Shown here: in pieces, positions 24,503-32,349 of the stretch
How positions within the stretch are numbered: position 1 is the first letter of the stretch
How the letters are laid out: every line of letters starts with the position of its first letter
DNA from: Mycobacterium sp. DL
GTDB taxonomy: Bacteria > Actinomycetota > Actinomycetes > Mycobacteriales > Mycobacteriaceae
Direction of reading: 5' to 3'
Length of the DNA: 64,000 bases
NCBI RefSeq assembly: GCF_039729195.1
Contig: NZ_CP155796.1
Location: 1,736,001-1,800,000, forward strand
Notes under the pieces: model-generated
Database searches by the model: none
What the model was told of the DNA's origin: nothing
Seen by the model: only the letters and a program-made list of their open reading frames with translations
Position numbers and translations under genes: made by a program

Positions 24503-25306
24503 GTGAGCCGGGCACGCAAGCTGGCCTCGCAGCTGAGCACGACCTTCCCGCGCACGGATCTCGCTCTCTGGGCGGCCGGCGCGACGTACTTCGGAGTGAT
24601 CGGGCTCGTGCCGCTCGCACTGGTGTCGCTGTGGGCGGCCGGTCTGCTCATCGGGCACACCGCGGTGACCTCCTCGATGGAGGCGGCGATCGGGGGGTTG
24701 CCCAGCGGGCACGGCACCCCGGAGGCGTTGCGCACGCTGACGTCGGTGGCGTTGTCGATGTCCTGGTGGCAGGCCCTGGTGGTGTTGTTCCCGGCGAGTC
24801 TGTACGGCGAGGGTCTGCGCCGGGCGTTCGTTCAATTCTCCTCGGAGCCAGACAAGCTCACCGGGTGGCGGGGACGGGCCGGTCTCCTCGGCGTCGCTGC
24901 CGTTGCCCCGGTCCTGGTGCTGGCGGTGCTCGGGTCCGCGCCCTATGTGGCACCGCTCTACGCGGGTGAGGGCTGGTCGTTGGTGTGGGGCGTCGTCGTC
25001 GGTTTCCACGTCGTCTGGATCGCGGTCTCGACTGCGCTGCTCGGTGTGTACGGACTCATCGCGCCCGGTCGGTATCGTCCGAAAGCACTGGTGCTGGGCG
25101 CTTTCGGTACCGGTGCGATACTCGCCGGCTTTCTGCAGGGGTTCGTTCTGTTCCTCGCGATTCCCATCGAGTGGTCTGCTCCGTTCGGAAATCTGCCCAT
25201 CATCGGGGCGGTGTCCGCACTGGCGCTGTGGCTCTACCTAGTCCACATCCTGGTGCTGTGCGGTTTCCGGGTCACCGTGGTTCTGGACGGAACGCTTCGC
25301 CGGTGA
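24503..25306 (+). CDS. YihY/BrkB-family membrane protein
   Basis: 267 residues from GTG 24503, seven bases after GGGAG. Six hydrophobic segments are visible, with the family-like opening FPRTDLALWAAGATYFGVIGLVPLALVS and a last segment ending LWLYLVHILVLCGFRVTVVLDG. The family (formerly mis-named ribonuclease BN) has no settled function; envelope or transport roles are suggested. It ends 150 bp before the SigF-like gene on the same strand. Confidence 0.8.
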   Translation: MSRARKLASQLSTTFPRTDLALWAAGATYFGVIGLVPLALVSLWAAGLLIGHTAVTSSMEAAIGGLPSGHGTPEALRTLTSVALSMSWWQALVVLFPASLYGEGLRRAFVQFSSEPDKLTGWRGRAGLLGVAAVAPVLVLAVLGSAPYVAPLYAGEGWSLVWGVVVGFHVVWIAVSTALLGVYGLIAPGRYRPKALVLGAFGTGAILAGFLQGFVLFLAIPIEWSAPFGNLPIIGAVSALALWLYLVHILVLCGFRVTVVLDGTLRR

Positions 25307-25367
25307 AGGCGCTGCTTCGAGGGCCGGGAGCGCGAACATTGGCGCCGTGAACGGATGCAGTTCAGAC

Positions 25368-25393
25368 GTTTTGGGTGTGTCTCCCGCGGGTAT
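25368..25393 (+). promoter_or_regulatory. SigF-type promoter of the sigma factor gene
   Basis: GTTT (25368-25371), 16-bp spacer, GGGTAT (25388-25393): an exact match to the mycobacterial SigF consensus GTTT-N15-17-GGGTAT. It lies 64 bp upstream of the sigma factor start, predicting positive autoregulation. Confidence 0.8.
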
Positions 25394-25456
25394 CGACTCG
25401 GTGGTTCAGACCCGAGCCGGGTAACCCATCAGAGGCGGCAGCGGGGTGGTGCGCTC

Positions 25457-26242
25457 ATGTCTGAACCGAATACAGGATTCGCCGAGGTGAATGAGATGTT
25501 TCGGCGCTTGAAGTCGCTTGATGCGGAGTCGGCCGCGTTCTGCCGCCAGCGGGACGCGATTGCCGCACTGTGCCTACCTCTTGCTGACAACGTTGCTCAG
25601 CGATTCCGCGGCCGCGGTGAAAGTCACGACGATCTGGTCCAGGCAGCGCGGGTCGGTCTGGTCAATGCGATCAATCGCTACGACGTCGACCGCGGTGCGG
25701 ATTTTCTGTCCTTCGCGGTGCCCACCATGATGGGTGAAGTCCGTCGCCATTTCCGTGATTGCGGGTGGGCTGTCAAAGTCCCACGCGGCATCAAAGAACT
25801 TCAGCCACAGCTGAACAGAGCGCGCGCCGAACTCTCTCAGCGATATGGACGGGCACCTAATGCCACCGAGACGGCCGAATATCTCGGGATTGACCGAAAG
25901 ACTGTCGTAGAAGCGACGATTGCCGCCGGTAACTATTCGACGGTATCGCTCGACGTGCCTCTGACTCACGGCGATGACGAAGTCGCCGTGGCTGACACTC
26001 TGGGACACTTCGATCCGGGGCTGGACCGGGTGCTCGACATCGAAACGGTTCGCCCGGTGGTCGCCGCGCTACCGGATCGAGAGCGCGAGGTGATCCGACT
26101 GCGCTTCTTCGACAATCTGACTCAGACGCAGATCGCGGAGCGAATCGGCTGTTCCCAGATGCACGTATCGCGGCTGCTCAGCGGCGCGCTGCGCCGCATC
26201 CGCGAACAAGTAGTGGAACCCGACTACGCCCAGGTCGGCTGA
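25457..26242 (+). CDS. SigF/SigB-family alternative sigma factor
   Basis: 261 residues, the same size as M. tuberculosis SigF. Region 2 includes DDLVQAARVGLVNAINRYDVDRGADFLSFAVPTMMGEVRRHFRDCGWAVKVPR (cited in parts: LVQAARVGL and FAVPTMMGEVRRHFRD). Region 3 has NATETAEYLGI, and region 4 has REREVIRLRFFDNLTQTQIAERIGCSQMHVSRLL. ATG 25457 is chosen; the upstream frame lies across the promoter. No anti-sigma factor (RsbW/UsfX) gene adjoins, unlike the classical sigF locus, so this is an orphan paralogue or is controlled from elsewhere. The exact SigF-type promoter suggests autoregulation or cross-regulation among SigF paralogues. Confidence 0.88.
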   Translation: MSEPNTGFAEVNEMFRRLKSLDAESAAFCRQRDAIAALCLPLADNVAQRFRGRGESHDDLVQAARVGLVNAINRYDVDRGADFLSFAVPTMMGEVRRHFRDCGWAVKVPRGIKELQPQLNRARAELSQRYGRAPNATETAEYLGIDRKTVVEATIAAGNYSTVSLDVPLTHGDDEVAVADTLGHFDPGLDRVLDIETVRPVVAALPDREREVIRLRFFDNLTQTQIAERIGCSQMHVSRLLSGALRRIREQVVEPDYAQVG

Positions 26243-26273
26243 GCAACCAGGGTGCGTTTCGACCCCATGCGGC

Positions 26274-26981
26274 CTATTCGGCCTGCGCGGTGTCAACGAT
26301 CTGTTGAGCCAGGACGCGGACCGGTTTGTTGGTGTCCTGGGAAAGCTGCACCATGAGTTCGAAGGCGCGGGTCGCGTCGACTTTGAACCGCTCCATCAAG
26401 ATTCCTTTGGCCTGCCCGATCAGATCGCGGCTGCCCAACGCGGACTCGAACTGCGTCTGCCGGTCGGCGGCGATCAAGGCGCTGGCTGCGTGGGTGGCGA
26501 GCATGGCTCCGAGCGCCTGCTGTTCGAGGGTGAATTCGTAGGCGTCGTGGCTGAACAAGTTCAGCGCGCCTCGACCGCCGGCGCTCAGTGCAGTCGCCGG
26601 ATAAAAGTACAGCTGGAACGACAACACGCTTCGAACGCCGGCCTCGACTGCGGCCTTGGCGAAGCGCGGCCACCGCGGGTCAACGCTGAGGTCAGTGCAC
26701 GACACAGTGCCATCAGCGGTCGCGGCGGCCAGACAGGGCCCCTCGCCGAACTCGATCTGCAGCGTGTCGAGTTCGTTGGCGATGTCGGAGGTGGCCGCCA
26801 TCGACTGGTGTCGTTTCCCGTCGATCAGCAACACGTCAGCGATATGGACTTCGCTCATCAGTGAGACGGCCTGCGACGTGACTGTGCCCAAGATGACGTC
26901 CACGTCGGCAGGCGAGCCGAAGTTGGCCGCCAATTCGGCCATCGCCGATCGGATATCGACCTGCTCGGACTTGTCCGCCAT
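26274..26981 (-). CDS. GAF-ANTAR regulator 1
   Basis: 235 residues. The N-terminal GAF-type sensor (about 25-160) has FGEGPCLAAATADGTVSCTDL and a small-ligand fold. The C-terminal ANTAR domain reads LIGQAKGILMERFKVDATRAFELMVQLSQDTNKPVRVLAQQIVD. ANTAR domains bind RNA hairpins pairs and antiterminate transcription. No membrane segment. It follows GAF-ANTAR regulator 2 by 46 bp, so both are probably one transcript. An ATG two codons upstream (26987) is an alternative start. The signal sensed is unknown. Confidence 0.88.
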   Translation of the reverse strand: MADKSEQVDIRSAMAELAANFGSPADVDVILGTVTSQAVSLMSEVHIADVLLIDGKRHQSMAATSDIANELDTLQIEFGEGPCLAAATADGTVSCTDLSVDPRWPRFAKAAVEAGVRSVLSFQLYFYPATALSAGGRGALNLFSHDAYEFTLEQQALGAMLATHAASALIAADRQTQFESALGSRDLIGQAKGILMERFKVDATRAFELMVQLSQDTNKPVRVLAQQIVDTAQAE

Positions 26982-27027
26982 CAGCACATCGTCTCACCTG
27001 GAGGGGTGCCACCGTCGGGCACTGGCC

Positions 27028-27825
27028 CTAGTCGCGCGACTGATCGTCGAGATCGCTGAAGGCCAGCCGCCGGGCCATCACCTCGGCCGCCACCGCCACG
27101 ACGGACTGCTGGTGGGCGTATGCGTGAGCCCGAAGCCGGCCGAGAGCATCGCTGATGGAGATGCTCAGTTGCACAGCGACCATCCCAGCAGCCACATGCA
27201 CGTGGGTGCGGGAGAGTGGGTCCGCCGCCGAGTCGGCTTCGAGGTCGATCGCCACCTGCTCGAGGAGGGTCTGTTCGGCTGAGCTCCCCACCTGGCTCCA
27301 CCAGTTGGATTCCAGAGTGCGCTGAAGAGCCGCCGCGCACCTCCGGGTGGTCTCCTGCTCACGTTCGGCGAGGGCGCCGCCGTTCCGTCGGTAAAGCTCC
27401 AGCGTTCCCATGGGATGAAGCGGTCCGGGAATCGGATAGGCGAAGACCGCTCCCACGCCCAACACGCCGAGTTCTGCTGTGAACGCAGGCCAGCGGCGAA
27501 AGAACGTTGCGGTGTCCAGATGTGCACACAGTTCCGGGCCGTCGTTGCGATAAGCGTCCAGGCACGGCCCCTCGCCTAACGTGAACTGCATTTCGTCGAT
27601 CTGTTGCGCAAGCGCGTCGCTGGCGTAGACCAGCTCGCGGATACCCCCTGATCCGGAAAGGACCGCTGCCGCGGCGCCGTCCACCCCCGTCAGCCGGACC
27701 GCGGTGTCGCAGATTCTTCCGACGCCCGAGAACAACTCATCGCCAACTGTCATGCGACGTTCGGACGCCGGCACGTTCAGAGACTGCCCATCGGGAGCTC
27801 TGTTAATCCGAGGGGAGTCGCTCAT
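27028..27825 (-). CDS. GAF-ANTAR regulator 2
   Basis: 265 residues. The GAF domain (about 30-165) includes FTLGEGPCLDAYRNDGPELCAHL, very similar to its neighbour, indicating duplication. The C-terminal part (about 185-245) is an ANTAR-like helical domain (VHVAAGMVAVQLSISISDALGRLRAHAYAHQQSVVAVAAEVMARRL in outline) that is less canonical than that of regulator 1. It is first of a two-gene operon and is preceded by a SigF-like promoter at 27861-27886, so it is probably a stress-induced antiterminator or sensor. Confidence 0.83.
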   Translation of the reverse strand: MSDSPRINRAPDGQSLNVPASERRMTVGDELFSGVGRICDTAVRLTGVDGAAAAVLSGSGGIRELVYASDALAQQIDEMQFTLGEGPCLDAYRNDGPELCAHLDTATFFRRWPAFTAELGVLGVGAVFAYPIPGPLHPMGTLELYRRNGGALAEREQETTRRCAAALQRTLESNWWSQVGSSAEQTLLEQVAIDLEADSAADPLSRTHVHVAAGMVAVQLSISISDALGRLRAHAYAHQQSVVAVAAEVMARRLAFSDLDDQSRD

Positions 27826-27860
27826 CCGGTGATCCCGTTGCACAATGCATCGGAAGTCGT

Positions 27861-27886
27861 ATACCTCCGGTACGCAGTGGGCAAAC
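27861..27886 (-). promoter_or_regulatory. SigF-like promoter of the GAF-ANTAR pair
   Basis: On the minus strand: GTTT (27883-27886), 16-bp spacer, AGGTAT (27861-27866), matching GTTT-N16-GGGTAT except one base. It lies 36 bp upstream of the start at 27825 and connects these regulators to the nearby SigF-like factor. Confidence 0.65.
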
Positions 27887-27910
27887 GCGGGTCCGAGTCA
27901 CGATTACTGA

Positions 27911-28204
27911 TCACCTGGACTCGTCGTAGTTCAACATGTCACCCCACCGTCGACGCACAGCCATCGCGGCTTCGGCGTCGATGCCCGTGGTCGCTCCGCC
28001 GGCGGCGGCCGTGACCAGCGCTCGGGCCAACACAAACGGCGACACACCGAACTCCTGCGCAGCGTCGATGAGTTCGCCGATGACCACTTCGGGTGCGCAT
28101 CGGCGTAGTCCGACGAGGACGCCTTGCGCCAGGTGAAACATCCGTGCCTTGGCGACGTCGTCATCGATGGACAACGGGCCCATTCCTCGGCTGATCTCCC
28201 GCAT
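27911..28204 (-). CDS. Small ANTAR-domain protein
   Basis: 97 residues. ARMFHLAQGVLVGLRRCAPEVVIGELIDAAQEFGVSPFVLARALV matches the ANTAR helices of regulator 1 in pattern (shown here in pieces: LAQGVLVGL, DAAQEFGVSPF). ATG 28204 has a strong GGAAGGAA ribosome site 5 nt upstream, so it is translated on its own. It is also in frame with the upstream glycosyltransferase, with no stop between (see next entry). It has no sensor domain; it may act with the two GAF-ANTAR proteins encoded just downstream on the same strand. Confidence 0.72.
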   Translation of the reverse strand: MREISRGMGPLSIDDDVAKARMFHLAQGVLVGLRRCAPEVVIGELIDAAQEFGVSPFVLARALVTAAAGGATTGIDAEAAMAVRRRWGDMLNYDESR

Positions 28205-29191
28205 CAGTGTTCCTTCCGGTATTTCGACATGTGCTTCTCTGCCTCCGTGGAATCTCTCCGAACATCCTGAATCGCAATGATTTCCACGTGATGCCGGGTG
28301 ACCTCCCGATGTGCAGCAGGCGTGCGTGGTGGAGAGCGATGTGCATGGGGCTGAAAGCGTGGGATCGGACCGTAGGTGTGGCCGCCCCTGTTGATCGCGG
28401 TAGATCAGCGCGAGGTTCTCGAATTGGTCCAACCATCCGGTCATCGGCCACCACCCCCAGCGCTGATGGAACAGTGTGGCGTTGCGCACGATATCGACGA
28501 GATGCTCTACCGGCGGATCGGACACTGGATGGTGTTGGTGAAAGGCATGTGCACCGCCGATCCAGCGCATCGGAATGCCCAATGCTGCTGCGCGCTGGCC
28601 GAAGTCGGTGTCCTCGGCTCCGTACCCGCGGTAGCCGGACCAGAATCCGCCGATGCGTTGCCACGTCGATGTCGTGACTGCGAATGAGAGTGACCAGAAC
28701 AGCTCGTAGGTAGTGCTGTTGAGAACAGCTCCGTCCGGAGGTGCCGGCCGTGCTGGATGAGGACTGCGGTGACGGTCGAGGCTCGCGATGTCGTACCCGC
28801 CCCTGCCTGCCGGCGGTAGGTAGGTGACCGTTCCGCAGAGCACCGCCCTGCGATGCTCGTGCTGAGCAGCGACCTCTCGGTATCGGCCGATGAGGTCAGC
28901 TCCCGGGATGCAGTCCACGTCGAGGAACACCAGCAGTTCGGCGCCCCGGCTGATTGCGTTGCGGGCGCCGATGTTTCGGGCATTCGCGACGGGGAGGTGG
29001 GCGCCGGTCGCCTCACACCGGACTACGGAGGCGACCGCACCGCAGTCGGCGACGGTCTCGGGCACCGTGGGGTCTTCGATCGCGACGATGACGTGCTGGT
29101 CAGGCACCCGGTGGCTTCGCTGAAGCCCTCTCAGTTGGTTCTCCAGGTGGCTGGCGCGGCCGTGCACCACCGTGATCACGGCGGTGTTCAC
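27911..29191 (-). CDS. Family 2 glycosyltransferase, open in frame into the ANTAR gene
   Basis: From GTG 29191 (GTGA overlap with the upstream glycosyltransferase stop) the GT-A domain runs about 265 residues: TAVITVVHGRASHLENQLRG, LVFLDVDCIPGADL (the DxD-like DVD), GYGAEDTDFGQRAAALGI and the HQHHP end. After IYRDQQGRPH the sequence becomes Cys/Ser/His-rich and unlike protein for about 60 codons, yet no stop occurs before the ANTAR protein, giving a 426-codon frame. Possibly a small indel removed the normal glycosyltransferase stop, or the enzyme carries a disordered linker and an ANTAR domain. The glycosyltransferase call is firm; its 3' boundary is not. Confidence 0.7.
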   Translation of the reverse strand: MNTAVITVVHGRASHLENQLRGLQRSHRVPDQHVIVAIEDPTVPETVADCGAVASVVRCEATGAHLPVANARNIGARNAISRGAELLVFLDVDCIPGADLIGRYREVAAQHEHRRAVLCGTVTYLPPAGRGGYDIASLDRHRSPHPARPAPPDGAVLNSTTYELFWSLSFAVTTSTWQRIGGFWSGYRGYGAEDTDFGQRAAALGIPMRWIGGAHAFHQHHPVSDPPVEHLVDIVRNATLFHQRWGWWPMTGWLDQFENLALIYRDQQGRPHLRSDPTLSAPCTSLSTTHACCTSGGHPASRGNHCDSGCSERFHGGREAHVEIPEGTLMREISRGMGPLSIDDDVAKARMFHLAQGVLVGLRRCAPEVVIGELIDAAQEFGVSPFVLARALVTAAAGGATTGIDAEAAMAVRRRWGDMLNYDESR

Positions 29192-30207
29192 GCGCCACCG
29201 CCCAAGCTGTGGCCCTGGGCGATGGCTGCCACGGTGTCTGCGGCGCGGGCCGCAGCACCCGCCGTCTGCCAACGACGCCATCCGTCGGCTTCGAGCGCGC
29301 CGGCGGCCGCAAAGAGGCTCGGCCAGGCGCCGAGATCCGGCCAGTCCTCGAGGACGATAGCCAGTCCCGCCCGCGAGAGAGCGCGCGCTGTGGCTAGTTG
29401 TTCGTCGAAAGGGCGTGGCTGCCCGATGATGATCGCGGGTTTCCCGGCGGCGGCGATGTCGGCAATACAGTTCTGTCCGGCATGGGCAACGATGACGTCA
29501 GCGGCACAGATCGCCGGCCACGGGTCATTGACCCACGGTGCTCCCGCTACGCCAAGGGTGCGCCAGCGATACTGCGGATGCGCTTCTGCGCAAACGTCGA
29601 TCATCTCCAGTCGGATGTCCGAACCGCCCGAGCCCTGTAGGACCAGCACGGTGGGGGCTTCGACTCGCTCGGCCGATTCCTGCGGGCGTCCGTCGAATCG
29701 GCTGATGCCGCCGACGTAGGAAACCTTGTTCGAATGCGGGCTCAGCCAGGGCGGTTCGTACAGGTCCCGCGACCAGGCCGCCAAGATGTGGTCAGCGAGT
29801 TGGTAGGCCATCCGGTGCGGGGGATCAACCCTGTCACCGGGCATCGCGACGACGATCACCGGAACACCGAGTAGCCGCAACAGAGTCGTGACCTCCACCG
29901 AGACATCGACGACCGCTGCGGCGGGAGACGCGTCGGCGACCCACTGTGTGATGAGAGCCATCCGTCGTCGAAATCCGCTGTCGTGGAGGGGAGCCCAATG
30001 CAGGACCCCATGTGCCGTCGAATCTTCGGCTCGTACCGCGCTGTCGTCGCGGGGCAGCGTGACGACGGCGTGGAACGGATGCGGCTCATCCAGCTTCAGC
30101 GACGTCAATGCGGTGACCGGGGTATCGAGGTGTGTGCAGATGCTCTGAGCCCGGCTGAGATGTCCGGTGCCATGGTGATGGATGTAGTAGCCGATCATCT
30201 GCGTCAA
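29188..30207 (-). CDS. MurG/GT28-like glycosyltransferase
   Basis: 339 residues. The N-terminus MIGYYIHHHGTGHLSRAQSI has the Gly/His loop of GT-B enzymes of the GT28/MurG type. The C-terminal nucleotide-sugar site includes VLVLQGSGGSDIRLE and ADVIVAHAGQNCIADIAAAGKPAIIIGQPRPFDEQ (HAGQN near residue 245, then a Pro-rich loop). No signal peptide. The conserved start overlaps the end of the upstream glycosyltransferase gene by 122 bp in another frame, an unusually long overlap. Its stop overlaps the next gene by 4 bp. Confidence 0.85.
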   Translation of the reverse strand: MTQMIGYYIHHHGTGHLSRAQSICTHLDTPVTALTSLKLDEPHPFHAVVTLPRDDSAVRAEDSTAHGVLHWAPLHDSGFRRRMALITQWVADASPAAAVVDVSVEVTTLLRLLGVPVIVVAMPGDRVDPPHRMAYQLADHILAAWSRDLYEPPWLSPHSNKVSYVGGISRFDGRPQESAERVEAPTVLVLQGSGGSDIRLEMIDVCAEAHPQYRWRTLGVAGAPWVNDPWPAICAADVIVAHAGQNCIADIAAAGKPAIIIGQPRPFDEQLATARALSRAGLAIVLEDWPDLGAWPSLFAAAGALEADGWRRWQTAGAAARAADTVAAIAQGHSLGGGA

Positions 30208-31276
30208 TCCGTCCTCGGTCGTCGATCACGTCGCGGTAGATGTCGAGATAGTCGGTCACCATCGAGGCTGCCGAGCACCGTCGTATTGCCTGTGTGCGTA
30301 CCGCAGCACGGGACAGCGCCAATACCTCAGGAATCGCCTCGGCCAGCGAGGTGACGTCGTCGGGCGGGACCAGCCGGCCACCAAGGGAATCAACGATCTC
30401 GGGGATGCCGCCCCGGGCGAATGCCACCACGGGGGTGCCGCACATCATCGCCTCGGCGACCACAAGTCCATACGGTTCGTCCCACGTCGGGGTGACCAAC
30501 GCTGCGGCGGACTTTCCCACAAGCTCGGCCAGCTCACGGTGGGGTAGATGCCCGGCGTAGCGGACGGCGGCCCCCAGGAACGGTTGCACGTCTCGGACGA
30601 AGTAGTCGACGTCGGAGATGGGGCCTGCGATCACGAGGGACATACCTGCGCGACGGGCCGCCGCGATTGCCAGATGCGGTGCCTTTTCGGGGGTGATCCG
30701 ACCGAACCACACAAGATCGCTTCCTCCGGGGCCCAAGGGCCAGCGCTGACCGTCGACACCGTTGCGGACGACCGTGATGTCAGACAACAGATGCCGCCAT
30801 GAGCAAGCGGTGTAGGCGCTGACCGCAGCGAATCGGGCGCCCGAACCAGCGGTGGCACAGATCGCCGATTCCAACCAGGGAGTGGGCGGGGTGTGCAGGC
30901 TGCACAGCATTGGTGTGCTCAATGCGGGCGCCATGGCTACGGGGAGGTGATGAAGGCTGTGGTTGTGGATCACGTCGAACTCGTCGCCCCCATTACGCGC
31001 CAACCGCAGCATCAAGGTCAGGTACGCATGATGATCGGCCATGAACGACGCGCTTGGCGTGGATGAATCCGCCAGGGCCGCAGTGCTCAGTTCAAGGGTG
31101 CGCACCTGCAGGTGGGAACAATCGAGGCCGGGGTCAGAGTCGGGTGCCGCAAACAGCGACACCCGGTGCCCGGCGGCAGTGAGGTCGCGGGCGAGGTGCC
31201 ACACGTGAGCTTCCAGTCCACCAGCGAAAGGCTGGCGGATCGGGAACTGGTTGGAAGCGATCAGCGCTATCCGCAT
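30086..31276 (-). CDS. GT4-family glycosyltransferase
   Basis: 396 residues. GT-B fold: MRIALIASNQFPIRQPFAGGLEAHVWHLARDL opening (GGLEAHV is the family Gly loop), VIHNHSLHHLP, and the C-terminal LVWFGRITPEKAPHLAIAAARRAG and EPYGLVVAEAMMCGTPVVAFARGGIPEIV (E-x7-E motif). ATG 31276 begins the fold; a GTG at 31288 overlapping the upstream stop is also possible. The last 40 residues lie over the start of the next gene and look like an out-of-frame extension. It is part of a four-glycosyltransferase operon of unknown product. Confidence 0.87.
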   Translation of the reverse strand: MRIALIASNQFPIRQPFAGGLEAHVWHLARDLTAAGHRVSLFAAPDSDPGLDCSHLQVRTLELSTAALADSSTPSASFMADHHAYLTLMLRLARNGGDEFDVIHNHSLHHLPVAMAPALSTPMLCSLHTPPTPWLESAICATAGSGARFAAVSAYTACSWRHLLSDITVVRNGVDGQRWPLGPGGSDLVWFGRITPEKAPHLAIAAARRAGMSLVIAGPISDVDYFVRDVQPFLGAAVRYAGHLPHRELAELVGKSAAALVTPTWDEPYGLVVAEAMMCGTPVVAFARGGIPEIVDSLGGRLVPPDDVTSLAEAIPEVLALSRAAVRTQAIRRCSAASMVTDYLDIYRDVIDDRGRIDADDRLLHPSPWHRTSQPGSEHLHTPRYPGHRIDVAEAG

Positions 31277-31284
31277 CGGTGGTG

Positions 31285-32349
31285 TCACGAGGACACCCGC
31301 CGGTAGATGTCACGATGAACCTGTGAAAGCCCGATCCGCTCAGTGTGTCGGGTTTTCCACTCGGCGCGCGGCGGCGGAGTACCGCCTGACCAGCGAGCAT
31401 GCTCGGCACGAACCGCGGCGTCCAGCGAGGCGTCGTCGAAGTCGTCTTCGGTGAAGGCGAAAACTCCACAGGAATGCTGCTGGTCGTAGAACCCACAGCT
31501 GGGCGCCACGACCGCGGTTCCCAGATCGAAGCACGCCTCCAGCCAGCCGGAGTGTGTGCCGAACCGATACGGCAGGACCGACACGTCGATCGCTGAGAGA
31601 TACTCCCAGAGTTCCTCTTCGGAGAAGTAGGGGTGCACGCGCACGCCGATGTGCTCGGAGGCGTCGAAGGCCAGCAGGGCTGCGCCCGCCTGCGGCGCGT
31701 ACCAGTGATTCGTGACATCGAAGATCTCGTCGTGGACATTGATCTGCAGCCTTGCTCCGGGCAACTGCGCGATGGTCGACGCCAGGGTGTCGAGCACGGG
31801 CAGGGGGTCCATGTTGGCGCGCAGGCTCTTGACGTGAACCCCCACCACGAACTGGTCAGACCGGGGGCGGGACGCTTCGATGCGCGCGCGATCCACGACG
31901 TGGGGATGGGGAGCGACCGCCGGTCGCCGTCCCCACCGGCGCTCGATGACCCCGGCCGCACCTGCGGTCAAGGTGATCAGCTCCTGCGCGGCGGGAATCA
32001 GAATGTCCAGCTGTTCGGCGTGGGCACCCGGATCGTGGTGGTGCGGGTTGCGAAGGTCGTGAACCGTGTAGACGAGGGGTTTGTCGTGGTTCTTCAACGC
32101 CTGGACCACGTCGGCAAGCACCGCGCCGCTGATGGCGTCGAAGCCGAAATGGACGTGGAAAACGTCGAATTCGTGGTGATGCTGCTCAATCCAGGACGGA
32201 TCCAGCATCAGCGGCGGCCACCAGCCGCCCGGGACCGTGTGTCCGTCGGCTGGAATCGGATCCGGGAGGCGTGACACTGTGTCGGCACCCGCCGGATGCG
32301 ACAGGTGACGGACATAGACGTGCGAACCCGGCACGGACGCGACACGCAT
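31285..32349 (-). CDS. Glycosyltransferase, GT1/GT4-like, first gene of the operon
   Basis: 354 residues. FDVFHVHFGFDAISGAVLADVV and LVYTVHDLRNPHHHD resemble the N-domain of GT4 enzymes; ISAIDVSVLPYRFGTHSGWLEACFDLGTAVVAPSCGFY resembles the donor-site segment (HSGWLEA with E). It starts at ATG 32349 and its stop overlaps the following frame. The operon order (four glycosyltransferases of three types, then ANTAR) suggests assembly of a glycan or glycolipid. A weak SigF-like -10 (GGGTAT, complement of 32478-32483) lies about 130 bp upstream, but its -35 is poor. Confidence 0.8.
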   Translation of the reverse strand: MRVASVPGSHVYVRHLSHPAGADTVSRLPDPIPADGHTVPGGWWPPLMLDPSWIEQHHHEFDVFHVHFGFDAISGAVLADVVQALKNHDKPLVYTVHDLRNPHHHDPGAHAEQLDILIPAAQELITLTAGAAGVIERRWGRRPAVAPHPHVVDRARIEASRPRSDQFVVGVHVKSLRANMDPLPVLDTLASTIAQLPGARLQINVHDEIFDVTNHWYAPQAGAALLAFDASEHIGVRVHPYFSEEELWEYLSAIDVSVLPYRFGTHSGWLEACFDLGTAVVAPSCGFYDQQHSCGVFAFTEDDFDDASLDAAVRAEHARWSGGTPPPRAEWKTRHTERIGLSQVHRDIYRRVSS

